A stretch of DNA of 64,000 bases from Fimenecus sp052273625 (lineage in GTDB: Bacteria > Bacillota > Clostridia > Oscillospirales > Acutalibacteraceae), in contig DAVZHW010000002.1 of NCBI GenBank assembly GCA_052273625.1, positions 62,001 through 126,000 on the forward strand, written 5' to 3'. A program made the position numbers and the translations under genes. Shown here one piece after another: positions 25,941 to 35,924 of the stretch. How positions within the stretch are numbered: position 1 is the stretch's first letter; each line of letters starts with the position of its first letter. Under the pieces are notes generated by a model that was not told where the DNA came from, searched no databases, and saw only the letters and a program-made list of their open reading frames with translations.

Positions 25941-26490
25941 AAAAGGAAGACTTGTTCTTTTTTCGGGTCCTTCGGGCGTCGGAAAAGATACTTTACTTGA
26001 TATTCTCTTGGAAAAGAAGCCTGAAATTCGTCACTCTGTGTCGATTACAACAAGAAAAAAGAGAGAAAATGAGGTTGACGGCGTTGATTATTTTTTCATA
26101 TCCCGTGACAGATTTGAAAATATGATTGACAACAACGGCGTTCTCGAATATACTCAATACGGCGTTAATCTTTACGGTACACCGAAAGAGCCGATTGATA
26201 ATTGGTTGAGCGAGGGCGAAACCGTTATTCTTAAAATTGAGGTTCACGGTGCGGAAAATATCAAAAAGATGTATCCGGAGGAATCTGTCGCAATATTTAT
26301 AATGCCGCCGTCAATAGAGGTTCTTGAGCAAAGGCTTCGTAACAGAGGCACCGAAAACGAAGAGGACCTTATCAGACGAATGGAAATTGCGACTTCAGAG
26401 ATTGAAAAAAGCGTTGATTATGATTATATAATCGTAAATGACAATCTTGAAAGCGCTGCTAACGAAGTTCTTAAAATCTTAGATAATTAA
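25933..26490 (+). CDS. gmk: Guanylate kinase
   Basis: Phosphorylates GMP to GDP. The 185-aa protein has the P-loop FSGPSGVGKDT, the GMP-binding SITTRKKRENEVDGVDYFF, and the lid arginines in LRNRGTENEEDLIRRM. GTP supply and ppGpp control are standard roles; it sits directly before the omega subunit. Confidence 0.97.
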   Translation: MNKKGRLVLFSGPSGVGKDTLLDILLEKKPEIRHSVSITTRKKRENEVDGVDYFFISRDRFENMIDNNGVLEYTQYGVNLYGTPKEPIDNWLSEGETVILKIEVHGAENIKKMYPEESVAIFIMPPSIEVLEQRLRNRGTENEEDLIRRMEIATSEIEKSVDYDYIIVNDNLESAANEVLKILDN

Positions 26491-26512
26491 AACATTCAGA
26501 GAGGTAATATTT

Positions 26513-26725
26513 ATGGTATTCAATCCAAATTTGACAAAAGTTTTATCAAATCATCTCAGCCGTTATTCGCTTGTTATCGCAACGGCAAAAAGAGCGAGAG
26601 AAATTTCAGAAGAGGCTGAAGCAAACGGTGAAATTCTCACAGAAAAGCCTGTAAGCCTTGCACTTGATGAAATTGTTCAGGGCAAAATCAAGGTTATCGA
26701 GCCGGAAGAAATCAGATATTTATAA
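26513..26725 (+). CDS. rpoZ: RNA polymerase omega subunit
   Basis: 70 aa, the usual size. SRYSLVIATAKRAREI is the omega core that chaperones the beta' subunit, and KPVSLALDEI lies in the C-terminal helix. The gmk-rpoZ order is conserved. The gene usually found next, coaBC, is absent and priA follows. Confidence 0.96.
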   Translation: MVFNPNLTKVLSNHLSRYSLVIATAKRAREISEEAEANGEILTEKPVSLALDEIVQGKIKVIEPEEIRYL

Positions 26726-26761
26726 TTTTATCGGTAAATGTTGTCGGGAGGTGGTATGTCT

Positions 26762-29218
26762 ATGACCGAAATCATTGCTAAGGTAGCGGTGGAAAACACA
26801 GCTTACAGCTTTGATGAGGCATTTGATTATGCCATTCCCGATTTTTTGCGTTCTGAGGTTAAAGCGGGAGTCAGAGTTCTTGTGCCCTTTGGACGTGGAA
26901 ATACAAAAAGACAGGGCATTGTTTTTGCACTTCGTGAAAATAAAGCAAGTGTTGAGCTTAAAAGTATTTCTGCGGTGCTTGATACGGCGCCGCTTCTTAA
27001 TAATGAAATGCTAAGGCTTGCCGTTTTCCTGAAGGAGCATTGCTTTTGCACTTTATATGACGGTGCAAAAGCTATGTTGCCGTCGGGCTTCGGGCTGAAA
27101 TTTGTAAACTCATATATGCTGAATCCCAATTTTGTATATGATGAGGATATGAAGCTCTCCGAGGACGAGCGTGCTGTTATAGAATATTTGAAAACAAAGG
27201 ATTATGTCTTTGAAAATAAAATTATTAAGGATTTAGGCTTTGACAAAAATACCGATACCGTAAAAAACTTATGCTCAAAAGGCTATATTATAAGCAATGC
27301 CTTTTCGGTTGAAAGAGTCGGAAATGCTTCCGTTAAAACCGCAAGGCTTACCGAGTTTTACTTTGAAAGTGAATCACTACCCAAGTTTTCGACCAAACAA
27401 AAGTCTGTTATAAAATTACTTGAGGATATCGGCTCTGCAAGCGTTAAGGAAATTTGTTATTTTACCGGTGTTACCTATGCTGTTGTCGTTACCTTGCAGA
27501 AAAAGGGTATTATTGAGGTTTTTGAAAACGAAACATACCGTAAGCCTAAAATTCAAAAAGGACTTCACAAAAGCAAGGAATTAGTCCTCTCCGATAAGCA
27601 GAATAAGGTTTATTCGGAATTGTCCGAAAAATATCGAGAGGGTAAGGTTCATACGTCGCTTTTGTTCGGAGTAACGGGCTCCGGTAAAACGACCGTTTAT
27701 CTAAAGCTTATTGACGATGCGATAAAAGACGGTAAATCCGTTATTTTTATGGTTCCCGAAATTTCACTTACGCCGCAGATGCTCTCGATTTTTTATGAGA
27801 GATACGGCGATGATGTCGCTGTTTTCCACAGCGGACTTTCGATGGGCGAACGCAAGGACGAATGGAAAAGAGTTTACGAAAATAAAGCGAAAATTGCAGT
27901 CGGTACACGTTCGGCGGTTTTTGCACCGACGGAAAATTTAGGTCTGATTATAATTGATGAGGAGCAGGAAGCCTCTTATAAATCGGAAATGACCCCGAGA
28001 TACAATGCAAAGGACGTTGCAAAATTCAGAGCTAAATACAACGATTGCCTGCTTGTGCTTGCTTCGGCAACTCCGTCAATATCTGATTATGCGGCGGCAA
28101 AAAGCGGCTCCATATCTCTCAGCGTTATCGACGAGCGATACGGTAATGCCGTTTTACCTGAGGTAATTACAACCGAAATGAAATATGCTGCTGATTCAAA
28201 GGTGCGTAAAAATCTTTCGCAGGAGCTTGAAAATGCAATCGGCGAGGCTCTTTCTCAACACAGACAGTCTATTCTTTTGTTAAACAGACGAGGCTTTAAT
28301 ACTTTTGCCTCATGCGGAGCCTGCGGCAAGGTTAAGGTTTGTCCGCATTGCAGCATTTCATTGACCTATCATTCAAAAAACAGACGCTTAATGTGTCATT
28401 ATTGCGGATATTCCGAGCCGTTTACAGATACCTGTTCTTATTGTGGCGAAAAAGCTGTTGTATATTCCGGTTTTGGTACGCAGAAGCTTGAGGACGAGCT
28501 TCACGAAAAATTTCCCGACGCAAATGTATTGAGGCTTGACACCGATTCGACGTCGGCACGTTATTCATTTGAAAAATCTCTTAAAGATTTTGCGGACGGC
28601 AAATATGATATTTTAGTCGGTACTCAAATGGTTGCAAAGGGTCTTGATTTTCCGAACGTAACGCTTGTAGGTGTTGTTTCGGTAGACCAGCAGCTGTTTA
28701 ACGACGATTATAAAAGTGCCGAAAGGGCGTTTGACTTGCTTACACAGGTTGTTGGCAGAGCAGGCAGGGGAGATGTTAAAGGGAAGGCTATAATTCAAAC
28801 AGGCTTCCCCGATAATGAGATTATACGCTTGGCTGCCAAGCAGGATTATGAGTCCTTCTTCAACTCTGAAATAGTAATAAGAAAGGCTTTGATTTATCCG
28901 CCTTACTGTGATTTCTGTTCCGTAAACTTTGTGGGTAAGGACGAAGCGCTTACCAAGCAAGCGGCGGAGAGCTTTTTTGAAAGTGCGAAATATTTGCACG
29001 GCTACGGTTATCCCGACCTCGGAATAATTCTTTTAAGTCCGATTGCGCCGAGAATTGAAAAGGTTGCCGATAAATACCGTAACAGAGTAATAATCAAATG
29101 TAAAAATAACGCAAGCTTCAGGGCGTATATTTCTACATTGCTTAAAAATTATATGAACGACAGAAAATTTAAGGATGTAACCGTTTTTGCGGATATAAAT
29201 CCTGAAAATATGTTTTGA
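26762..29218 (+). CDS. priA: Primosomal replication-restart helicase PriA
   Basis: About 818 aa. The N-terminal DNA-binding domain starts KVAVENTAYSFDEAFDYAIP. Helicase motifs are GVTGSGKTTVYLKL (Walker A), IIIDEEQEASYK (DExx) and GTQMVAKGLDFP. Two zinc clusters (CGACGKVKVCPHC, CHYCGYSEPFTDTCSYCG) lie between helicase lobes. PriA reloads DnaB at stalled forks. ATG 26762 is chosen because GGGAGGTGG ends 7 bases upstream; 26756 is too close. Confidence 0.95.
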   Translation: MTEIIAKVAVENTAYSFDEAFDYAIPDFLRSEVKAGVRVLVPFGRGNTKRQGIVFALRENKASVELKSISAVLDTAPLLNNEMLRLAVFLKEHCFCTLYDGAKAMLPSGFGLKFVNSYMLNPNFVYDEDMKLSEDERAVIEYLKTKDYVFENKIIKDLGFDKNTDTVKNLCSKGYIISNAFSVERVGNASVKTARLTEFYFESESLPKFSTKQKSVIKLLEDIGSASVKEICYFTGVTYAVVVTLQKKGIIEVFENETYRKPKIQKGLHKSKELVLSDKQNKVYSELSEKYREGKVHTSLLFGVTGSGKTTVYLKLIDDAIKDGKSVIFMVPEISLTPQMLSIFYERYGDDVAVFHSGLSMGERKDEWKRVYENKAKIAVGTRSAVFAPTENLGLIIIDEEQEASYKSEMTPRYNAKDVAKFRAKYNDCLLVLASATPSISDYAAAKSGSISLSVIDERYGNAVLPEVITTEMKYAADSKVRKNLSQELENAIGEALSQHRQSILLLNRRGFNTFASCGACGKVKVCPHCSISLTYHSKNRRLMCHYCGYSEPFTDTCSYCGEKAVVYSGFGTQKLEDELHEKFPDANVLRLDTDSTSARYSFEKSLKDFADGKYDILVGTQMVAKGLDFPNVTLVGVVSVDQQLFNDDYKSAERAFDLLTQVVGRAGRGDVKGKAIIQTGFPDNEIIRLAAKQDYESFFNSEIVIRKALIYPPYCDFCSVNFVGKDEALTKQAAESFFESAKYLHGYGYPDLGIILLSPIAPRIEKVADKYRNRVIIKCKNNASFRAYISTLLKNYMNDRKFKDVTVFADINPENMF

Positions 29219-29228
29219 GGTGTATAAA

Positions 29229-29711
29229 ATGGCTATAAGACAAATCAGAATAAATGATGACCCGATATTAAAAAAGACAAGCAGAAAGGTTGAGGTCTTT
29301 GATGAAAGACTTGATATTTTGCTTGATGATATGAAGGATACCTTATACAAAGCCGAGGGCTGCGGTCTTGCGGCTGTTCAGGTAGGCGTGCTCAAAAGAG
29401 TTGTGCTTGTAGATGTCGGAGACGGTCTTTTGGAGCTTATCAACCCCGAAATTATCGAGGCGACAGGTGAGCAGTACGAGGTTGAGGGATGCCTTTCCTT
29501 GCCGGGTAAAAGCGGCATTACCAAGCGTCCTATGTGCGTAAAGGTTAAGGCGCAAAACAGAGACGGCAGATGGTGTCAGTACAAGGGAGAGGGTCTTAAA
29601 GCGAGAGCCTTTTGCCATGAAATTGACCATCTTGACGGACATCTTTACACCGAAAGGCTTGCACCCGAAGAGGTTATAAACCAAATTAAATTTGAAAACG
29701 ACATAGACTAA
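29229..29711 (+). CDS. def: Peptide deformylase
   Basis: Removes the N-formyl group from nascent proteins; metal enzyme. The 160-aa protein has motif 1 GCGLAAVQVG (V replaces the usual P of GLAAPQVG, common in clostridia), motif 2 EGCLSLPG and motif 3 HEIDHLDG. ATG 29229 lies behind GAGGTG. The def-fmt pair works on opposite ends of the same formyl-Met cycle. Confidence 0.96.
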   Translation: MAIRQIRINDDPILKKTSRKVEVFDERLDILLDDMKDTLYKAEGCGLAAVQVGVLKRVVLVDVGDGLLELINPEIIEATGEQYEVEGCLSLPGKSGITKRPMCVKVKAQNRDGRWCQYKGEGLKARAFCHEIDHLDGHLYTERLAPEEVINQIKFENDID

Positions 29712-29768
29712 TAAAAGCCTTAAAAGCTGTAAACGGCTTAAAAACTTATCAGCAGAAAGGTTAAAAAT

Positions 29769-30698
29769 ATGAAAATAGTATTTATGGGAACACCCGATTT
29801 TTCCGTGCCGTGCCTTGAAAGACTTGTTTCAGACGGAGAAGAGGTTGTCGGAGTGTTCACTCAACCCGATAAACCGAAGGGCAGAGGCTATGAAATGGCA
29901 TTTTCGCCCGTCAAGGAGTGTGCGATAAAGTACAATATTCCTGTATTTCAACCGAAGTCAATGAAAGACGGAGAAGCGTTGAGAATTATGGAAACGCTCA
30001 ATCCCGACTTAACAATTGTAGTGGCATACGGAAAAATACTTCCGAAGGAAATTTTATATTTTCCAAAGTACAATTCAATAAATATTCACGCTTCGCTTTT
30101 GCCGGCATACAGAGGTGCTGCGCCTATTCAATGGTCAATATTAAACGGCGAAAGGGTTACGGGAGTTACCTCAATGCTTATGAATGAGGGGCTTGATACG
30201 GGCGATATGCTTCTGTCCGAAAAAATTGAAATAACCGAAAATATGAACGCAGGAGAGCTTCACGACGCACTTTCAATTATGGGCGCAGAGGTTATGAGTA
30301 AGACGATAGCAGAGGTTAAAGCAAATTCTCTGAAGCCTGTAAAGCAGGATGATTCGCTTTCAAATTATTCGCCTATGCTCTCAAAAGCTCTTTGCCCGAC
30401 CGATTTTACAAAGAGCGCACAGGAGGTTCACAATCATATAAGAGGATTATCTCCGTGGCCTGTAGCAACCGCAACGCTTAGCGGTAAAAAACTAAAGCTT
30501 CATTCGTCTGTTATAGGCGGTAAAACAACTCTTGCACCGGGAACTGTCGTATCAACCGACGGCGTTATTTCCGTTGCTTGCGGAGACGGAATCTGCGTTG
30601 ACATTCTTTCTGTTCAGGCAGAGGGCAAAAAACGTATGAGCTCGAAGGATTTCCTTTTAGGACATAAAATTGAGAAAGGCTCGGTTTTGAGTGAATGA
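29769..30698 (+). CDS. fmt: Methionyl-tRNA formyltransferase
   Basis: Formylates initiator Met-tRNA using 10-formyl-THF. The 309-aa protein begins KIVFMGTPDFSVPCLE, carries the catalytic NIHASLLPAYRGAAPIQW segment and has a C-terminal tRNA-binding domain. AGAAAGG precedes the ATG and the last 4 bases overlap rsmB. Confidence 0.97.
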   Translation: MKIVFMGTPDFSVPCLERLVSDGEEVVGVFTQPDKPKGRGYEMAFSPVKECAIKYNIPVFQPKSMKDGEALRIMETLNPDLTIVVAYGKILPKEILYFPKYNSINIHASLLPAYRGAAPIQWSILNGERVTGVTSMLMNEGLDTGDMLLSEKIEITENMNAGELHDALSIMGAEVMSKTIAEVKANSLKPVKQDDSLSNYSPMLSKALCPTDFTKSAQEVHNHIRGLSPWPVATATLSGKKLKLHSSVIGGKTTLAPGTVVSTDGVISVACGDGICVDILSVQAEGKKRMSSKDFLLGHKIEKGSVLSE

Positions 30699-31975
30699 AC
30701 GACAGACAGTCAGCTTTCAAAATACTCAACAAAATAGAAAAAGACAAGGCGTATACCAATCTTTTATTGGATTCTTATTTGAAAAGTAATGCGGATGAGG
30801 TATATTCGGCATCCTTTGTTACGGCTCTCGTCTACGGCGTAACAGAGCGTTTGATTACACTCGATTATATTCTATCAAAATACTTACGTCAGCCGATAAA
30901 AAAGCTCAAGCCGGAAGTGCTTACTGTTTTGAGAATGGGTGCTTATCAGCTTAAATTTATGGACTCTGTTCCTGCTTCCGCCGCTGTTAATGAAAGCGTA
31001 AAGCTTGCAAAGAATAACGGTTGTGCTTTTGCATCGGGTCTTGTAAATTCCGTGCTGCGAAAGGTATCGGCGGAAAAGCTTGAATATCCAAAAACCGATG
31101 ACCCCGTTTACGATATGAGTATTCGTTATTCATGCCCATACGATTTGGTTTCACACTACTGTAAGGACTACGGCGTGGAAAATACCGAGGGAATTTTAAG
31201 CCACTCTATCGGCGAACAGAGGATTTTTGCAAGGGTAAATACACTTAAAACCGATTTTGACAGACTTAAAAGGTCTTTAGAGAATGAAAAAACATTAATT
31301 TCTCTCTGTGAAAATATTGAAAATCACTTTGAATTCAAAACACATTGTGCGGTTGAGCGATTACCGCAGTTTTCAGACGGTCTTTTTCACGTTCAGGATA
31401 TTGCTTCGGCAATTTGTGTAAAAAATCTTGAATTGGATGAAAATATGACTTTTATTGATGTTTGCTCGGCTCCGGGCGGAAAAACTTTTACTTCCGCACA
31501 ATATATGAAGAATAAAGGCAAAATATATGCCTTTGACTTGTATGAGCATAGAGTTAAGCTGATTTCAGAGGGTGCCGAAAGGCTCGGAATTGATATTATT
31601 TCGGCTCAACAGGGCGACGCACTTTCTTTACAAAAAGATTTAATCGGAACTGCTGACAGGGTTCTCTGTGATGTGCCGTGTTCGGGGCTCGGAGTTATCG
31701 GCAGAAAGCCTGAAATACGCTATAAAGACCTTGCTTCAATTGACAAATTGACTCAAACACAGTATAATATCTTAATCAATGCGTCCGAATATCTAAAGCC
31801 CGACGGGTTGCTTGTTTATTCAACCTGCTCACTTAACAAGGCGGAAAATGAAGATGTTTGCGATAGATTTTTATCTGAACATTCTAATTTTGTAAAGTAT
31901 AAGGACTATTTGACTTTATTCCCACACATAAACAATTCCGACGGATTTTTTATAGCGGTATTCAGGAGAATATAA
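30695..31975 (+). CDS. rsmB: 16S rRNA m5C967 methyltransferase
   Basis: 426 aa: an N-terminal NusB-like RNA-binding domain (~1-135), then a SAM methyltransferase with DVCSAPGGKTF, DVPCSGLGVIGRKPEIR and the catalytic cysteine in YSTCSLNKAEN. The fmt-rsmB-rlmN order is conserved in Firmicutes. Confidence 0.95.
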   Translation: MNDRQSAFKILNKIEKDKAYTNLLLDSYLKSNADEVYSASFVTALVYGVTERLITLDYILSKYLRQPIKKLKPEVLTVLRMGAYQLKFMDSVPASAAVNESVKLAKNNGCAFASGLVNSVLRKVSAEKLEYPKTDDPVYDMSIRYSCPYDLVSHYCKDYGVENTEGILSHSIGEQRIFARVNTLKTDFDRLKRSLENEKTLISLCENIENHFEFKTHCAVERLPQFSDGLFHVQDIASAICVKNLELDENMTFIDVCSAPGGKTFTSAQYMKNKGKIYAFDLYEHRVKLISEGAERLGIDIISAQQGDALSLQKDLIGTADRVLCDVPCSGLGVIGRKPEIRYKDLASIDKLTQTQYNILINASEYLKPDGLLVYSTCSLNKAENEDVCDRFLSEHSNFVKYKDYLTLFPHINNSDGFFIAVFRRI

Positions 31976-31976
31976 T

Positions 31977-33011
31977 TTGGAAAAAATTGATATACGTTCG
32001 TTAAATTATCAAGAGCTTGCCGAAGAGGTTAAGGCTCTCGGGCTCCCTAAATTCAGAACAGATCAGATTTACTCTTGGCTTTTTGAAAAGGGGGTCAGAG
32101 ATTTTTCGGAAATGTCCAATCTCTCAAAGGATTTGCGTCAGGCTCTTGACAAAAAATTTGTTATCAGGAATTGCACAATCGACACGAAGCTTTGCTCAAA
32201 GCTTGATGAAACCGTTAAGTACCTTTTCGAGCTTGGCAAGGGCGAGTTTGTCGAATGTGTTGTTATGAAATATAAATACGGATATTCGATATGCGTATCC
32301 ACACAGCTCGGCTGTAAGATGGGCTGTAAGTTCTGCGCTTCGGCAATCGGCGGCTTCAAACGCCATTTGACTGCGAGTGAGATACTTTCTGAGATTTATA
32401 CGGCGCAGAGTGATTTAGGCATTAAAATATCGCATATTGTTCTTATGGGTACCGGCGAACCGCTTGACAATTATGATAATGTTATGCGCTTCTTGGAGCT
32501 TGTGACGGACGAAAAAGGTCTTAATATAAGTATGAGGCATATTTCGCTTTCAACCTGCGGTGTTGTCCCGAGAATTTATGAGCTTGCGGAGAAAAAACTC
32601 GGCTTAACTCTTTCTATTTCGCTTCACGCACCGAATGATAAAATCAGGTCACAGACTATGCCCGTAAACTCAAAGTGGAATATCGAAGAGCTTTTAACCG
32701 CTTGCCGTTATTACACAAAGGTTACGTCACGCAGGATTTCGTTTGAATATGCAATGATAGATTCTTTTAATGACTCGGTTGAGTGTGCCGAAGAATTGGC
32801 ATCAAGGCTTTCGGGTATGTTGTGTCATATAAATCTTATTCCTGTCAATAATGTCAGGGAGAATAATTATGAGAGAAGTAACGAAAAGAACATAAAGAGG
32901 TTTATTTCTGTTTTGGAGCGTCACGGGCTTACCGTTACCGTCAGACGTACGCTCGGAAGTGATATTAACGCCTCTTGCGGTCAGCTCAGAGCAAATAAGG
33001 AAAATCTCTAA
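31977..33011 (+). CDS. rlmN: Dual-specificity rRNA/tRNA adenosine C2-methyltransferase RlmN
   Basis: Radical-SAM enzyme that methylates A2503 of 23S rRNA and A37 of some tRNAs. The 344-aa protein has GCKMGCKFCASAIGG (CxxxCxxC), the SAM-binding MGTGEPLDNYDNV, and the catalytic C-terminal cysteine in NASCGQLR. It starts at TTG 31977 behind CAGGAGAA, one base after the rsmB stop. Confidence 0.96.
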   Translation: MEKIDIRSLNYQELAEEVKALGLPKFRTDQIYSWLFEKGVRDFSEMSNLSKDLRQALDKKFVIRNCTIDTKLCSKLDETVKYLFELGKGEFVECVVMKYKYGYSICVSTQLGCKMGCKFCASAIGGFKRHLTASEILSEIYTAQSDLGIKISHIVLMGTGEPLDNYDNVMRFLELVTDEKGLNISMRHISLSTCGVVPRIYELAEKKLGLTLSISLHAPNDKIRSQTMPVNSKWNIEELLTACRYYTKVTSRRISFEYAMIDSFNDSVECAEELASRLSGMLCHINLIPVNNVRENNYERSNEKNIKRFISVLERHGLTVTVRRTLGSDINASCGQLRANKENL

Positions 33012-33026
33012 CGGAGGATACAGGCA

Positions 33027-33755
33027 TTGAAAATTGTTGCAAAAACCGACATCGGAAAAAAGCGTAGCACCAATCAGGATTCATATGTAACAGGCGAATT
33101 ACCCGGCTCGGTGGCTTGGGCTGTTGTCTGTGACGGAATGGGCGGTGCCGCAGGCGGCAGTGTCGCTTCTTCGACGGCGGTTAAGGTTATTTCCGAAAAG
33201 ATAAATTCTGCATACAGAACGGGAATGAGCCCGAAATCGATAAAGAATATGATTATGACGGCGATTACTGCCGCAAATATAAGCGTTTACGATATGAGTA
33301 AAGCCAATAAAGAGCTTGAAGGGATGGGCACAACCGTTGTGTGCTGTGTCGTTGCCGACGGCATAGCGTATATCGCTCACGCAGGAGACAGCAGAGCTTA
33401 CTCTATTAAGGGCGATACCGTAGCACAGCTTACAAAAGACCATTCGGTCGTTCAGGAGCTTGTTGAAACAGGCAAGCTTACGCAGGAGCAGGCAAAATCG
33501 CACCCAAGAAAAAATCTTATCACAAGAGCTCTCGGTGTTGAGGAAAACATAAAAATTGACTATTGCGAGTATGATATGTCAGAAAACGAAGTTATACTTC
33601 TTTGTACCGACGGACTTACAAACTATGTTGAAAATGCTGAATTCAGCGAAGTAATTAAAAATAATTCGTATTATGAGATAGCTGATTTGCTTGTCAATAT
33701 GGCAAACGAAAACGGCGGCGGCGACAATATAACCGTTGTTGCAATTTCTTATTAA
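33027..33755 (+). CDS. prpC: PP2C-type Ser/Thr protein phosphatase (PrpC/Stp)
   Basis: Dephosphorylates targets of the adjacent PASTA kinase. The 242-aa metal-dependent phosphatase has DIGKKRSTNQDS, CDGMGGAAGG, AHAGDSRAY and GGGDNITVV. TTG 33027 follows CGGAGGATAC. The kinase starts 11 bases downstream. Confidence 0.96.
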   Translation: MKIVAKTDIGKKRSTNQDSYVTGELPGSVAWAVVCDGMGGAAGGSVASSTAVKVISEKINSAYRTGMSPKSIKNMIMTAITAANISVYDMSKANKELEGMGTTVVCCVVADGIAYIAHAGDSRAYSIKGDTVAQLTKDHSVVQELVETGKLTQEQAKSHPRKNLITRALGVEENIKIDYCEYDMSENEVILLCTDGLTNYVENAEFSEVIKNNSYYEIADLLVNMANENGGGDNITVVAISY

Positions 33756-33766
33756 GAGGTGTTATT

Positions 33767-35923
33767 ATGGAAAACTATTGTGGAAAAAGACTTGACGGAA
33801 GATATGAAATCAGAGAGATTATCGGCGTCGGCGGTATGGCTGTTGTTTATAAGGCGTACGACAATATCGACGACAGAATAGTTGCGGTTAAAATTCTTAA
33901 AGAGGAGTTTCTTGCCAATGAGGAATTTCGCCGCAGATTTAAGAACGAGTCAAAGGCAATTGCAGTTCTTTCACACCCCAACATTGTAAAGGTATACGAC
34001 GTAAGCTTCGGCGACAGACTTCAGTATATCGTAATGGAATACGTTGAGGGAATTACTCTTAAAGAATATATTGAGCAGCAGAAGGTTATCAACTGGAAGG
34101 AAGCCGTACATTTTGTAAGTCAGATACTTCTTGCACTCCAGCACGCACACGATAAGGGCATTGTCCACCGTGATATTAAGCCGCAGAACATTATGCTTTT
34201 GCAGGACGGAACGATTAAGGTTACAGATTTCGGCATTGCAAGATTTTCACGTGGCGATACAAGGACAATGACCGAGGACGCAATCGGCTCTGTTCATTAT
34301 ATCAGCCCCGAGCAGGCAAGAGGCGAATTGACAGACGATAAGGCTGACATCTATTCTGTCGGCGTTGTTATGTATGAAATGCTTACAGGTCAGCTTCCGT
34401 TCCAATCGGATAATGCCGTTTCGATCGCAATTATGCAGCTTCAGCAGGAGGCAAAGCCGCCTCGTGAAATAAATCCTGAAATTCCGCTTGGACTTGAGCA
34501 GATTACAATGAGAGCGATGCAGAAAAATCCCAATAATCGTTATCATTCGGCTGCTGAAATGATGCTTGATATTGATGAGTTTAAGCGTAATCCGTCAATC
34601 AAGTTCAATTATAATTACTTTGTTGACAATGAGCCTACAAAATTTGTTGATGACGCAACAAAGGCTATCCCCGGTGCAGTAAAGCAGCAGGTCACAAAAC
34701 CTGATGAGGCTCAGCCTGCTCCCGCAGAAGAGGAAGAGGAAGAAAAAGAGCCTAATAAGACTATGCCGATCATCTTCGGAGTTATTGCAGGCGTTATTGT
34801 AATCATTGCCATCTTTGTCGGCGTTTTACTTTTCAAAAACGGTCAAAAGGTTACCGTGCCTAATTTTGTCGGACTTAATTACAACGATGAAATTATGTCA
34901 AATTCCGAATACACCGATAATTTCAAGTTTGAAACGCAGTCTGTATTTTCAACCGACGTTGAAGCGGGCAAAGTTATAAAGCAGACGCCCGATGCAGATT
35001 CAAAAGTCAGAAAGGGCAAGACTATTAAGCTTGAAATCGCTTATAATGACCAAAGTATTCAAATTTCAGGTATTATGGGTCTTTCTGTCAGCGAGGCGGA
35101 AGCAAAACTTAAACAAAGCGGATTCCAGGTTAAAACAATCGTTTCATATAACAAGAGTGCAACTCCGGGCGTTGTTTATGAGGTTTATCCGTCTGAGGGC
35201 TCATATGCAGAGAAGGGCTCACTTGTTACGATTTATGTTTCAACAGATGAAAATCCCAACTCGAAAAATGTAACACAGGTTGTCGGCTACAGTAAGGATA
35301 TCGCAATAGAGCTCCTCAAGGCTGACGGCTTTAAGGTTAAGGTAACCGATACCGACAGCGCAGAGGCGGCAGGAACGGTTGTTGACCAGTCTCCTAAGGG
35401 CGGCGAAGCAGCGGATAACGGCACAGAGGTTACAATTTATGTAAGTACGGGCACTCCGTCCGAAAGTACGGCGAAGATTACGATTGATCTTCCGCAGACC
35501 GTAAATTCGGCTTCGGGTACTGTAAAGGTTTATCTCGGCAGCGAAGCTTATCAGACCTACAATGATGTTTTGCTTGCAGGAGGAACAAAAACCATTGAGG
35601 TAAAGGGTAAAGGTTCAACAACATTTACTGTTAAAATTAACGATCAGACAGTTATGACCGGTAATATTGACTTTACAAAAACACCCGCAGATCTTTCTAA
35701 TATTTCAAAAACTCCGTATGTTGAGAAATATTCTGTTCCGAATGTTGTCGGAATGAGCGTTTCCGATGCTGTTAAAACGCTTGAAAAAGCAGGATTTACA
35801 AACGTTGCCGTGTTTGATAAAAACAACAACAAAATTTCAAGCGGTACTGTTATCGAACAGCTTCCTAATCATGACAATAACACATATTCCAAGGATCAGA
35901 AAATAACTCTTACGGCGGAATAA
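33767..35923 (+). CDS. prkC: PASTA-domain Ser/Thr kinase (PrkC/StkP)
   Basis: 718-aa membrane receptor kinase that senses muropeptides/lipid II and governs wall synthesis and spore germination. The kinase domain (~10-275) has GVGGMAVVYKAYD, HRDIKPQNIM and DFGIARFSRGD. One membrane helix (~335-357; IIFGVIAGVIVIIAIFVGV) follows an acidic linker. Four PASTA repeats lie outside, the last separated from the third by a ~75-residue beta-rich insert (PSESTAKITIDLPQTV to about DLSNISK). Confidence 0.95.
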   Translation: MENYCGKRLDGRYEIREIIGVGGMAVVYKAYDNIDDRIVAVKILKEEFLANEEFRRRFKNESKAIAVLSHPNIVKVYDVSFGDRLQYIVMEYVEGITLKEYIEQQKVINWKEAVHFVSQILLALQHAHDKGIVHRDIKPQNIMLLQDGTIKVTDFGIARFSRGDTRTMTEDAIGSVHYISPEQARGELTDDKADIYSVGVVMYEMLTGQLPFQSDNAVSIAIMQLQQEAKPPREINPEIPLGLEQITMRAMQKNPNNRYHSAAEMMLDIDEFKRNPSIKFNYNYFVDNEPTKFVDDATKAIPGAVKQQVTKPDEAQPAPAEEEEEEKEPNKTMPIIFGVIAGVIVIIAIFVGVLLFKNGQKVTVPNFVGLNYNDEIMSNSEYTDNFKFETQSVFSTDVEAGKVIKQTPDADSKVRKGKTIKLEIAYNDQSIQISGIMGLSVSEAEAKLKQSGFQVKTIVSYNKSATPGVVYEVYPSEGSYAEKGSLVTIYVSTDENPNSKNVTQVVGYSKDIAIELLKADGFKVKVTDTDSAEAAGTVVDQSPKGGEAADNGTEVTIYVSTGTPSESTAKITIDLPQTVNSASGTVKVYLGSEAYQTYNDVLLAGGTKTIEVKGKGSTTFTVKINDQTVMTGNIDFTKTPADLSNISKTPYVEKYSVPNVVGMSVSDAVKTLEKAGFTNVAVFDKNNNKISSGTVIEQLPNHDNNTYSKDQKITLTAE

Positions 35924-35924
35924 T